The notes below the pieces were generated by a model. It was not told the origin of the DNA. It worked only from the letters and a program-made list of their open reading frames with translations, and did not search any database. A stretch of 64,000 bases of DNA. Origin: Volvox africanus (Eukaryota; Chlorophyta; Chlorophyceae; Chlamydomonadales; Volvocaceae). Of this stretch, positions 11,601 through 24,300 are shown piece after piece (position 1 is the stretch's first letter; every line of letters starts with the position of its first letter). The stretch spans positions 1,154,001-1,218,000 of the forward strand of contig BSDZ01000010.1 in assembly GCA_030268105.1 (NCBI GenBank), written 5' to 3'. The translations under genes and the position numbers were made by a program.

Positions 11601-14600
11601 CTCTCCCGTTAAGCGAGTACGGTGGTGTCTACCGGGCGTGATGGCCTATGAACGTATGGCTGTGGACGTGGTGAGGCCCGAGAAATACAAACCCCTGGTG
11701 CCAATGCATTTGCCTCGCGAGGTCAAACATGCGGTCCGCTATATGATGCTGAGTTACACGCCTTCCGATGCCCCACGCCCGCAACGACCTACCTGATAAT
11801 ATGTGCTGCCTTTCGGGCCGCTAGCTGTTGCGGCATATCTAGTCCAAGCTGAGCCGCTATCTCCTCCGCACGCCGTGGCTCTTCTAGAAGCAACGTCGGG
11901 GCCGCCAGCACAGCTTCCATAGCCGATAATGCATCGGCAGCGATGCCATCACCACCGTCCAGTATTAACATTGGTTGCCCCGGTCGCGCCTCTGCGGCGC
12001 CCGCAGCGTCTTCCGCCGCTCCCATGCCATCTGTCCTACAACCCGTTTCCATTCCCCTGGCTCCTGCGGCCAAACGGACTACCGGTGCAGCAAATGGTGG
12101 CCGCAGTTCCCCGGCATGAATGGTGGCGACAGCTCCCCTGGTGGCCTCAGTCTGCATCCGCAGACAGTCCGAGGGAGAAGGCGGTCCATGCGCTTCTTTA
12201 CGGCTGCCACCTCCCGGCGGCTTTTCCGCGTCCTCCAGTTCAGAGCTGTTCCGTCTCTGGTTACGCCTCCTGCGCCGCCTGCAATCGTGCACCGCCCGTT
12301 CTCCGGTATCTCTTTTGGCGTCCTGGTGAGGACACCCCTCGCCGGCCCCGCTACCGTCGGCTGCGCTGCTCCCCGCCGGTGGATCTGGAGGCGGCGCCAC
12401 CTCAGGCGCCGGCTCCGCCGTTGCAACGACGGCAGAGGTGACCGGACCCGCGCACTCAGTTGCCGCATCGGCGGCCGCGCAAGTGACGGCCCCACAGGTG
12501 CCGGCCGTAGCCGCAGCTTCAGGAGTCCTGGAAGGTCCATCTGGCTGGGGGCCCGCAGGGGCGTCCACCGGCGCTGCCTGGTCCTCGCTGTCCAGCACGG
12601 CATCGGCCTCAGCGAACATGCGGGCCGCCGTGGAAGCGCGGTGATGGGGCTTCGCCTCGAGCAGATCCGTGGTAAACCCCTGCAGCGACTGCAACGGGAT
12701 TGCCGATCACTGTCGAGCTTGCGACGTAGATCGCGGTTCGCAAGGACCAAACCAGCAAACCCCACGCACAGGTGCACTTACCGGCACCGCCCCATCAGCC
12801 GAAATCGCCTTCCCGGAGCGCATGGATGGAGCTCCATCCAGCCGTTGCTCGATCGGCCCCGATCCATCCATCGGACCGTCATCTCTTCCACCGCCGCCGC
12901 CGAGCATTCCGACGGACGCTCGGTGGTTTTCCAGGAAGGCCAGACCAGCTAACCCCGGGTATCCGGGATGCAACGACAGCAAGAAGGGCCCCGCTCCAGG
13001 CGCCATGGCGAACGAGAGTGGACCTTGGGCAAGCTGTGGCATGCCTGCTGCTACCGCACCTACACACTCCGCCTGCTGTTGCTGACCAGCATCGCGGGGT
13101 TCCGGTGCGTGTACATCGGTGCCATCATCCGTTGCAGCTGTGGCACCACTCATCGTTGCAAGGCCATTCTCGTTCAGCTCCGCGGCAGCAGCATTGACAC
13201 TGTTCGGTCCGCCGCCGTTGCTGATGGCGGCTAGCCTAGATCCCAGATCCGCAGCAGAGCAGGCTGCCGGCGGCAACGGCATGCGAAGAAGGGATGGTGG
13301 TCCGGCCGCGGGCAGGTTGAGACATCCTTCGCATCTGCGTCAGAATAAGGACCGCGCGGCAGTCACGTTGCCTTATCCTCAAGCTATGTAAGTGTCGATG
13401 GCCTTAGCCAGCCGGGAGTCATGGGACTAAGGGTACCGGGCCAGGTACGGCAGCGGCATCTACGCATTCCACAAACATCCGTATGATCAGGGAACTGCCC
13501 CTCACGCTACGCACGCACGTGCCCTTCCTTCCCATCTCCTCATTCAAAGACAAGTCCAAGTCCTAGGTGCATTTTGTGTGAAGTTTTGATATCGCTGTAT
13601 CAGCCAGCGGCTGCTTGCGTTGTTTGCCCTTCCGGCGGTCCGCCGCCCGAAGGCCCCAGCCGGCCAACAATCCGCTTCGCAGGCCCGCACCGGCAGGACG
13701 GACTGCAGAAGACCTTGGCATCAAAGCATTCGCAGTACCTGCAAGAGCAATCGCAGTCGCGATGACTGTATTGAGACATGACGTGGAAAGAAGCCAAGGG
13801 TCCGGAAATGGGCTGGTTGTTACCTACAACCAGCAACACCGTCTGCAAACGCCGGTGTCCCCGTTCTGGTATCTAATCCTGCAGCTATATGCCGTTCCTT
13901 ACATCTTACTTCTTAATGCAAAAGCTTCGGCGGCAGCGGCAGCCCTTCTTGTGGCACACCGTCTCACCCTCCGCGGTAACTTCCACCTACAGACACCAGA
14001 CACTCGTCGATTCTTGCCTCCATTAGCAGCGCGTTGCAGCGCCCATTTGCGCATATCGCATACACGCGGCATCCAAGATGCTGCACGGAAAGGCCGCTGC
14101 CAATACAGTGATGTCCATCATCCAGTCGAGTGTGCGGGAGGATTGCAGACATTCGCCGTGTTGCACACTCCACACCTTCAATGCGGGTTTGTGCCACCTG
14201 TTTGGCCAGATCCGTAAAAACTGCTTTCCTAGGCTGCGGACAATAGCACTGGTCCATGACCTGGTGGTGGATCTCATGCCAGGTCTGGCATTCAGGGGCG
14301 CCTTGCACCCGCGCCTCACCTTGGGTGCGAAGGCCCCTGGACTGGCCGCCAGCTTCCTGGAGCGCTCCGCCAGCACTTCGTCCTCGTTCTCCGGTGTATT
14401 GAGGCACTCACGACACGCACAGTTGCCACAGTATAAACCTGTGCAAGGGAGCAACAGCATCACCAGCACAGCTTGCGGTGCCATTTACAACCAGCATGCG
14501 GAATATGCAGCAGCAACTCGCCGCGGAGTGGGACCGGTGACACTAGCGTCTCATGGGTCCCTGGCCCCAGGGTTGCTGAAACACGATGTCACATTCGCGG

Positions 14601-15077
14601 GCAGTCCGGAGCCACCGACAAAAGCAATCACGTACGGTGTCTCGTTGAGGTTGCGCGTTAAGAATCGTAAGCCCTGTGCCCCTAGCGAGGATGTCGCTTA
14701 TGGGCCAGGCCACCTAGGGTTGTAACTCACGGCCTACATCAAGCTGGAATGGATAGCTTAAGAACTGAATGCAAAGATTGGGCGCACAAGAGCAGGCGAT
14801 AGAGACGTCTGGCTATTCTTTTAGCTACAGCGTCCACGTCCCTACTTGTTACGTGAACTACGGAAAACGCCGCAAAACGCTGCGGCTTCAGGGGCCCCAT
14901 CTGTCTGTTTACGGCGTGCCAATCGAACACATGAATAACACCATGATTCGCACCTGCAGAGAAACAAACGCAGTACAACTTGAGGCATCGCGCCTTCTTG
15001 CAGTTGCAGCGCTTGCCTCCCGCCCCGTACACATAGTCCGCGAAGTCGACAGCGCCGTCGTCGAGTACACCATGGCC
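8602..15077 (-). CDS. CXC/CRC-domain (TSO1/tesmin/LIN54-like) protein, tandem copy 2 (5' end not found)
   Basis: Paralogue of the gene just downstream on the same strand. Exons high to low: 15077-14954, 14438-14320, 13986-13910, 13738-13691, 13334-12782, 12688-11793, 11353-11154, 11019-10890, 10638-10418, 10157-9667, 9231-8602. They total 3,489 nt, 1,162 aa, and every junction keeps phase. The first CXC motif reads RCNCKKARCLKLYCVCF plus LYCGNCACRECLN with normal spacing. The second reads CHKKGCRCRRSFC, YCECFDAKVFC, CRCEGCLN. All expected cysteines are present, so the DNA-binding domain looks functional. C-terminal exons hold PPSPKRVRLF, an acidic run and EMLAMQALFDLR as in copy 1, followed by a different ending. 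Upstream of 15077 I find no equivalent of copy 1's Gln-rich first exon, so the start Met is missing. Either the first exon lies far upstream or the duplication was 5'-truncated. The known family role is transcriptional regulation; the targets here are unknown. Confidence 0.84.
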
Positions 15078-18000
15078 CTGTGACAGGAAGCGAAGAAGTC
15101 CAGTTTTACTACGTCCGCTTGAATTTTATAGTTTAACTGCAGGAGTCCATGCAACTCCCAGCAACGTTTCTTGCTGCAGCGTGCTGCAGCGAACTGTTTT
15201 TGTCCGGAACATTTAATGGCCGCAAGTACCAATAAGTTGTCCTTGCCTTAACGTTTGACATTGCATACGCCACGCAAAGGCCTCCTCAGCTCTGTGACTG
15301 AAGACCGGCTGCGACAGTGCTGCTTGCGGGATTCAATGCACTGGCCACCGCAATCCTGTGTGATTAATAACATGCACAGACATTGAGAAATGTGACGAAA
15401 CAAGACCCAAAGTCGTCGACACATTACAAGTCAAGTCGCTGGTCACCTGGCCCTCCGGTCACACCTCTGCTGGATCTGCGCCTTCATCGGGTCATAACTG
15501 TATAATCAAATCTACACGGAAAATTAAAGGTAATTATTAATCTAGCTCTAGCTAGGAACGCCTCTGCAGTCGGTCATGGTACGTTGGGGGTTGAAAACAA
15601 TTCAAGCATCAAAGTCAAAAGGTAAAAGTCTTAGCATCTTAAAATGGTTGCTCGTCCGTCAAAGTCATAGGAACAAATGTTCGCAGAAGCTGGATTGAAG
15701 AAACCCAGGGCGCAAATTCGCGCGCGCTCCGAAGCCGTGTTCTCCGCCTCTTTTGACTAGACCACGTTTGGCAAAAGCCGGCAACTTCAATACAAATTCC
15801 GGATAAAATACATTTCGTTTACGTATTAATTTCTAGTGCAGTGGAAGCATTTAATAAACGAACTTTTCACCATAATGACGGCAGACAACATTGCGGATAA
15901 CGCGTAGCTATCAGAACTGAAGACTTTTGCATTAAAATTTAATCTTTTCAAAGATATTTCCTGATGATTAAAGCTATCCTTTCATTTTTGTCCAGGATTG
16001 CCTGGGTAGAGGCAAGGTAGGACGATTTGTCAGCAAGAGAGCAACGATATATTCCACGTGCAAGGATTGTTCAAATGATAACTATGTCTTTCAAATCACT
16101 ACAAGCTGCTAAGCAAGGATGCGGCACATGTCAAAACTTTACTTCTACCCGCTGGCCTCCTGTCCCTGCTTAGGGGCCCTTAGGAATGCGAGCCCCAAGA
16201 AATCCCAAATTCCGTGCAGCTACATTTGGTAGGCATCTGCAGTAGTTCCATACCCCTGATGGAGTACCACCCCCAGACCAGCCCCTGACTAGCCCCTTAA
16301 CAAGTATGCCTCCGTCAACTGATGATGCCGAAGTCAAGGTGCGATTAATGCTACCAGAGATTCTATAGTGTTCTATGTCCAAACCCGCCTACATCCCTAA
16401 GGATGTGGGATGATAAGTTTCATCAGGGACAATGCCATACTAAGCATCGGCTTCCTATGCAAAGATGTACCCTCAACATATATATACATATATTCATATC
16501 TAAGTTATGGGCACCCCCTGCTCAGTGCATCGTGTAGGATTTAACTATAGTGGCTTTCGAGCTAGCCGGGAGAGTTAGTGTCAATCCACTAGATTTCGCT
16601 GGGTAACGGTGGGGAGTGCTAAACCCAACCATTACATGTTGACTTTGGTTGAGGTGAAGGTTTATTGGGCTGCTGCTGGTGAGGAATGCCATACCCTGTA
16701 AAACGCCTACACGAATAATGCCGAAGGCATGTCTACGTGCCGTTTCCCGTTCTCCACGGCGACAAACGGCGATTGAGTCGTTCGCTTTACCTGGCGTGTA
16801 CAGAGCAGACGTGCAGCTGGTGCCAGGTAGCGGTTATGTTCTTCAGCAGCACGTACATGGAAGCCATAAGGCTGTATTTTGAAGTTTATTAAAATCGTCG
16901 TATTTATGGCCAACTTATGCAGTGTGTCATACGTCAGGTTGTCAGGCGAAGGCTTCATGCAGATGCAGATGCCGACAGTTCCCCTTGTGATTGGCCTCTG
17001 ATGCTGAAGCTGCTCCTCAAAACACATCAAATGGGTGGTTACGCCTTGGGAGCTAAAATACCCTCTTCAAGCCGATAAGTCGTGGAGGCCTAAAACAATG
17101 CCCGTGCAGCGTTTCACTCATTGGTTGCCAACGTTTGTCGTATATAACCCAGCAGCTCCACGCCTGTAGACAAGTCGAGAACCTGCAGTTCCTTGCTCTT
17201 CATGGGCGATCATTCCGATTTGCAGGCTGGTCAGGCGGTCACGTGCACCAAGAGGTACCAAGGGCTTTAGCACCCACCCGGCCCAACCCCCCCTCATGGG
17301 AGGAGTCCCACCTTGGGAGGCAAAAAACAACAGATGCATCGGGAGCAACATATCTTGTAGATGGCTGAATGCCCCGAGAGATCCATGGGAATGCTGCCAT
17401 CTGATTTACCTGTATGCGCGTGGGTTTATGGTTGCAAAGGCCCGCCATATCACGTCCCAACATATCGCACAGCACCACGGGGCTGAGGCATCCTGCCAAA
17501 AACCTGTCTCAATAACCCTAGCCATCCGATTTAACATCTCGACATAACACGCGAGACAATACGAAATCAGCTAACAGGGCATTTCGCAATACATCACTAC
17601 TACTGTTCGAACCACCCGGCCCCGACACCGCACACGGCATAAACCGTGTTGCGTGGTGCTGCGGACGACGCTACTGCTATATCACCAGTTTACGTATTAG
17701 ACACTCTCGGACCCCGCTCCCTGCCTAGTGAGACAAGCAACTGCTGGCCAACCGTGAATGCGTCGAAGCGTTTGCACACAGAGGGTGATAAAATAAAGAG
17801 AAGGGGATGCGCAGCAAGAGCAGGAATGGCGCTTAAAAGTAGGCACATGCCGGGGCGCTTGTCGCCGAGCGGCCCCAGCAAGACGTGGTTACGTATTGTG
17901 CCTCGCAGGCGGCAATGACGCCACAATCCGACAACCACAGTCGTACGGAACCCCAGAGACACAGACACGCCGTCACATTCGACCAACCCGACCAGGAGCT

Positions 18001-18374
18001 TTGTCGCCGCAAGACCTCGCACGCCGCGTACACTCCCGCACGTGAATATTCGCCACTCCCTATTCCCACCCACATTTTACTGAACGTTCATGACTCATCA
18101 ACTGTTTGGTCGCGCTTCTCTCCCGGCCTTTTCCCTTCCCAGCATCTTCCACGTCCCGTCAACCTAGCAGGTGCCCTCAATCTGCCAGGTGCCATCTACC
18201 TTGGGTCTTGACGCTCCGGTAGGCGTCTAATGCCCGAGCTACACATGCCTTTCCCTTGCTTGTGCGCTTTGTCTTGAAACACTGTATTATGTGCCCTGTC
18301 AATGCTGATATGCGTCACATCATGGACCTGCATCACTCAGCGGTACATCAGCTTTGAAGGGCCAGCCAGCTCTT
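15078..18374. other. AT-richer spacer, no supported gene
   Basis: A 3.3 kb stretch between CXC copy 2 and the kinase 3' end. Base composition drops to AT-rich around 15480-16500, including a tatata run near 16480. It should hold the upstream region and possibly the missing first exon(s) of CXC copy 2, and the kinase 3' UTR. No coding motif was recognised on either strand. Confidence 0.5.
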
Positions 18375-21300
18375 TCACGCCCGTTCACTCAAAACGATGA
18401 ACCTCCCTCTCGCAATACCCCTTCCCGCAGCCGAAGGAACCCGTGTGAAGCTGGAAGCGCCAGAGGCCTGGCATGACGATGGATTGAACGCCGACTGCAT
18501 ACCAGGCGGCGGCTGCTGCCGCACCTCCGGCGGCACGGCACCGCCCACAGCAGGCCCAGAGGACGCCACTGCCTCCGACGCGACGACCAGCATAGGAGCG
18601 GTGCGTGGTGCATCCGCACTTCCGTCGCCGGCAACACCATTTCCGGTAGTGAGAAGTATCGCAGATTTCCACGCAGTCGAACTATTGATGCCAGAAGCGC
18701 CAGCCCCATCCATGCGACCCATGGGACAAGCACCGGCTGCCACTGACGCCACGTCAGCTGGCTGCAATGCCGGGCTCGTCGGCGAACCCGATGCAGGGCA
18801 CGAAGGAGGTCCATCCGCGGGGGCTGGTGCCCCGACGGCATCGCTGGCAACGGCAGCATGTAACACTGCCTCGGGTCGAGGATGCGGTTCCGCAGTGGCT
18901 GGCGCTGCCGCCGTTCTTCCGGTGTTCCCGAAGTTAAGAGGTGCGTCCCGACCGATACCTCCCTGTTTCACTGGGCTCACATGCACGTGCGTCAACAGGG
19001 ATGCGATGGCGCGATCCACATCGCTGCTGCTCTCCTCGTCACTGCTGCCGGTACTGTCCCTTCCATTCTGGGTCTTGCCGTTACTCCCGCCAATGCAGCC
19101 ACCGTGCGCGGCGTTGCGCCTGCCGTAACTGCTAGCCCCCGATCGCCTGCCGTCGCTACTGCTATCCGTGCTTCCATTTTGTTCGGCCTTTAGTAAGCCG
19201 GAGGGACTGTTCTGGCGAATGAAGGGCCCTATGGTGGGCCATTTCGCTTGGGTCGCCACGTGATTTGAACCCCTGTTGGGTGGCAAGCGCGGGGCGTGCG
19301 GCGGAGTGGGCGGACTCCACTGCAGCTGCCGCGCGTCGCCTCGCATCATCGGCGCGGACACCAGCTTATTTGACTCAGGCGGTGTCGTCGTGCTGTCGCT
19401 AATGTCGCTACAGTGGGTCCCGCACCCTCCGCCATTACTACCAACACCAACACCGATATTAACATTGGCACCATGTGGGCCATGATCGAGATCGTTATGA
19501 TGCCGTCGCCCTACGCGCTTCAAGTCCGGTCCTTCAGCGCTCCGAAAGCAAATTTCAGTCATTCCCTGGTGCTCAGGTTCCCCTCCACCTGCACCCCTAC
19601 CAGGCCCCGATACTGATGGCGCTGGTGCGGACGGTGCTGGTGCTGGTGCGGATGCCAGCGCTGGCAAGGGTACTTCTCTTGCCTCTCGCTCTACTTCCCG
19701 CGGCATGGCTTGTAGCAGCGGCTGCAGCAGCCCGGCTGATGACGCCCAGCCCGCGCCACGCCTATCGCCGTACATCTCCGCAAGACCGACGTACTGTGGG
19801 TGGCGCTCGTCCACCTCCACAACGACCAGCTTGCCGCCGCAACCGCTGCCGATGCTTGCGCCGCCGCCAATGCCGGCATTGCTGACGCTGCGGTCCCCGA
19901 CAATGCCGACATCATCGCTGCTGCTCTCGACGTCAGATTCACTCAGGTCGTCCCCGTCCAAACCCAGGGGCGGGTACAGGGTCGGGACAAGCAGCCAGCG
20001 TGGCGCCGACGGCGTGCGTGGCCTCGGCGCTGGCGGCTGAGGCAGCTGAGCCATAATCCCCTTACGTGAAGCCAAGGTGACTTGGCCGCTGTCCATCCCG
20101 TCATCGGGTTCAGATGCGGGAGATATGTGATGCTGCAGCAGCATGCCGCTTGGCGGAGGCGGAGGCGGAGGCGCAGGCGGAGGCAATGAGAATTTCGGTA
20201 CGAGAGGTTCAGTGGGCGCAATTGTGCCCCGACGCGGTACCGGGTGCTCAAGGACTGGCAAGGCTGCCGACTGCGCAACTGGCGTTGCGGCCGACCCCTT
20301 CGCCACCGCCGGGTCCAGTAGCAGCTCCGTAGCGTGAAGTTTGGGGACGTATTGCGGCGGCGGCGCCGCCATCAGCACCAACGCCACCTGCAGCGCCGAC
20401 TCAGCATCAAACACGTCAGTAAGCAAGCTCCGCAGCGCCATGTCGCACCACTTGCTGTACGATTCGGCAAAGCGCCCAACTGGCGACTGCAGATGAACCT
20501 TCAAGGCGCAGAGCACAGTCGCGGGCTCTAATGCTCTCCTAACCTGCCTGGCTGGCGGAGCACTGCTCGGTGACGCCGCCGACGAAGATGCCGTCGACGT
20601 CGACGTCAGCTCGCCCGACGACGCTTGCAGCGGCTTCAAGGACATCGCGGGCCCGCAGACTTTGTCCTCGGGGCGCGCCAGGATCGCTGCAGCTGATGTA
20701 AGCGGTGCCGACTGCGGCTGGCTGGATGCGGTCGGAGTGGACGGCGGCACAGTAGCCGTGGCAGGCTTCTTAACGGCCGATGGCAGGGGTGCCGTAGCGG
20801 GTCTCACGACAGGCAAAATTGACTCATACACCTGCAAGGCCAAACAAAATACACACACACACATATACACACACAACACAAAGAGGGAAAAATCCAGGGC
20901 TAGATTTGACATGTGCCTGTGGTATAAGGGCACCGTTCCCGTCACCCTTGATACGCCCGACATTCTGTGTCGACTAACCCATGGATATGTGGGAAGCAGC
21001 TGAGGGGCTGAGGAGTGTTTCCCCGCGAAGAAATTGTGAAGCCGCATGCGGACAGATCCAGAGACCCATGGGTCTGCGGGTCCGCCGCTCCCAACCCACC
21101 TGAAACCGACCCTTGCGGAGAACCACACCGCCGGGGCTGGCGGCAGTAGCAGCGGCTCCGGCCCTGCCTCCGTCGAGCACGTCTGGGGCGAAGCTGACCC
21201 GCAGGCCACCTCCGCCGCCCCTGCCGCCGCGTCCGCCCTCTGTTGCACCTGACCGTCCGCGCAACGTGCCTTCCGTAACCGCCAACGGTCCCTGCATCTG

Positions 21301-24300
21301 TGCGGCCTGCTGCTCCGGCTGCTGCGGCCCCCTTTGAGCCGTGAGGTCTGAGGGCCTCGTCTGACAGTCTTGCTGCTGCTTTAGGTCCGGTAGGGACACG
21401 CTGCCTCGCAGAGAGGCCCGCTGGAATGGATGTTCCGCGGTCAGACCGGCGGCAGCTACGGCGGCGCTGGCACCGTCCGGCGCGGAGCCCTCAGCGCCTG
21501 GAACGCCCGTCTCAGCGGCGCTTCCGCCGTCAGTGGCAGCAGGCGTGGCGGCAGATGCATTCTTGGGTGCGTCTGAGGCGGCGGACTTGACCAGGGGGCC
21601 CGCCATCTCGGGTGCATGAGGCACGTGCTGCTCCACGAGGATTTGCGGCGGAGAGGACCGCATCAATGTGACTAGTGAACGGGGCGCCGCCGCGGGGACG
21701 ACGGGGACTGCAGAAACGGCGGAAGGTGAGTTCGTGGCGAGGTACGGCTGGGACACGGGCGTCGATGCTTCCAGCGGTGGCTGCTCTGACGAGCTTGCGA
21801 TGCCTTGTGCTGATGGCGATGTCAATGGCGGTGATGGAGCACGCGGAGGAGGAGGAGCCGTGGGCGCTGCCTGAATGGCGTTGCGTCTGCCGGCGGCAGT
21901 GTGGGATGTCGGGGGGCTTTGCTTTCCGCTGTTCGCGCTAGTGGGGCTGAGGGTGCTGCCGCCACAGCTGCTGTCCTGTCCGGCCGTATGTGCGGCCGGC
22001 AGATGGAAGTCCCAATTCAGGACACCGCTCATGTAGCTGCAATTGGGGGGTTGGGGGACGGAGTCGAATAAAACGAATACTGGCAGGGGTGAGTGGGTAA
22101 GGAGAGGAGGGTAAAACGCCAGGACCGAGGGATGCTCAGGAATGAAGCTCGCGACTCGTGCCGTGCAAGCAACAGCGCGTAAGGAGAAATAAAAAAATAC
22201 GATATTGTATAGAGATAATGAAAATGTATGATGATAATGATAATGTATGATAGGCAGAAGTGAACTTTTCCCGCACCAGCCCCCGAATTCTAAATGCTGG
22301 AGCTGAAGCTGATAGGCCGCAGAGCTCGATTTGCGATTCGGGATTCAACCGCAAATCCAAATATGCCACGCACGTTTGGTGGTTTAGCGGCAGAAATTAT
22401 TCATCATTTGAACAGTTAAGATCTGGCCTAGCGGACCTAAGAGAAAGCTCGTACCGCGCCTCCCCTCCCTGCTGCGGTATTCCAGAACCAGTTTCCCCGT
22501 ATCCCTCCCTGTACGCGCTCGGGGGCCATTTACCCTTCCCACCCTACAGGAAGACCCATATTTTCCCTGCTGCCCCTCGCAACCTACTCCCTTCTCCAAT
22601 CACCCTCCTCCCAGACATTTCCTTCCATTTCCCACCTCACACGGCTGCGCATCTCCCGATTGTGTGCTTGCTGTGTCGGCACTCGCCCTCCGAAACCAGC
22701 GCGCAGCTGCCGTACGCGTTCCGTGAGCGGCGGCAGGCCTGTGGGCAAGATGCGCGATTGTGCAGCACCCTGAAGTTCATTGATTACAGACGCTGCAATA
22801 ATACCAGATATACGTTTTAATACTGCAACAGAGGTCTACAGGAGGTTCCACAATCACAATATGCTGACGACCCTGACGAGTCATGTCGTACAGCGTGGCC
22901 TAAGCCAACGATAATAGAAATTCATTGTTACGCCCGATTCACTCAAATGGCAATATGACAAGCCTTTACTCTTGAAATGATTCGAGGTGCACATCCTGTG
23001 CTGGCAAAGTTCAAAATTTTCAAACTTGTACTTCGAATAGGCCTTCCCATATTCGTTGGCGCGTTGTGCCTTTGGCGCGAACCGCATCGAGATACTCCAC
23101 TTGCGTTTCCCAAAAATGATTATCAATTCTCAACAGCAACCAAGATCACTAAATGCAGTTAGGAATATGGAACGACTACTTGAATAGCTTTTGCTGTTGA
23201 AGACTGCCTGTGCCTCCATGAGACAAAGTGTGAGCCTAAATACACTACTTTAAACAAAAACTTCATCAGTCCTCGCAAATTATATGACAAATTTATGATA
23301 CTTCGCCCGCCGGTCTGTTAAGGTCCGTCCGCCCACGTACCCGCCAACAAGTGCTTAACGATGTAGGTCTTGTCGCGCGCATGCTGCCTGAAGAAGCGGT
23401 GTTCTAGCAGCTGTTTTGCAGATGGGCGCTGCAGTGGCTCCTTCTGCAGGCACATCGCCACTACCTCACGCATCGACCTGCGATGCATCGGTTACCGTTT
23501 ATTCCCCGGAGAGGCCGCCCCATAGTTAACCTGTCGTTGTGATATCCTGCACGCACTCTTCATCCTATTATATTAATCTACGGTAGTAGGGACACGGACG
23601 CGGACGCGGACACCACAGGATCAGCAAACAGCAGAGCGAACTCTTAAGCGCAAGCATAACATATATCACGCAGTAATTTAGGACGCACGTGGCCTGGAAG
23701 CCCCCTCCTGCCCCTTCCGCCTTGTGGCCTATACACTGTCACGTCTCCACACCGCCACTGCAAAGTCCCCGAGGAGCTCTCACTTGGAGAAGGTCCGCTG
23801 ACCGACACGATCTTCCAGCTGCGGCGGCGGGTTCTGTAGCGTCATCATGAGGACCTGCGAGCCGTTAGGTGGGGCGTGGACCAATATATATTCGTGATGC
23901 GTGTTGACCCACTTGAGTAGATGTCAATGAGTGAACCAACTCCAGTGTTCCAACTGCATAAGGATGTGCCCCTAGTCGTCAAGACCGCACGCTTCAGCGT
24001 GATGTCAGCCAAGGCAAAAACCCACAGAAGAAGCCGCACCGCACCAGCCATACCTTGAGCGGCGGCAGCTTTGCGAAAGGCGCCGACCCGTGGGCCATCT
24101 CGAGCAGTGTGATGCCGAACGACCAAATGTCCGCGCGGTCGTTATAGGCGCTTTCCTGCGGACGAAAGATGTGCGAGTGCATGAACGACCTGAAATCGAC
24201 GGGTTCGGCAACGGCAAACAAGGGCCTCAACAAGCAGTCTTGGGTCTTACTTGGATCACACAGTAGCCTGTCGCAGGCGGCAAGAAAACTCGTTAGAAAA

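Larger units (their letters stand above)
246..15077. repeat. Tandem gene duplication, period about 8.5-9.2 kb
   Basis: The segments 246-6343 and 8602-15077 are two copies of one gene. Near-identical blocks seen by eye are 573-807/9055-9290, 1493-1947/10000-10453, 2268-2490/10804-11018, 2931-3070/11519-11655, 3509-4335/12321-13147 and 4679-5399/13909-14620. The offset between copies varies with indels. Several blocks include introns, while exons and introns between the blocks are strongly diverged. Confidence 0.9.

Noticed and set aside
20832..21248. Extension of the 2.4-kb kinase last exon upstream to 21248
   Set aside because: This part reads as intron: it contains a (TG)n-rich stretch before a good acceptor at 20832, and using it would break the GRFQV junction.
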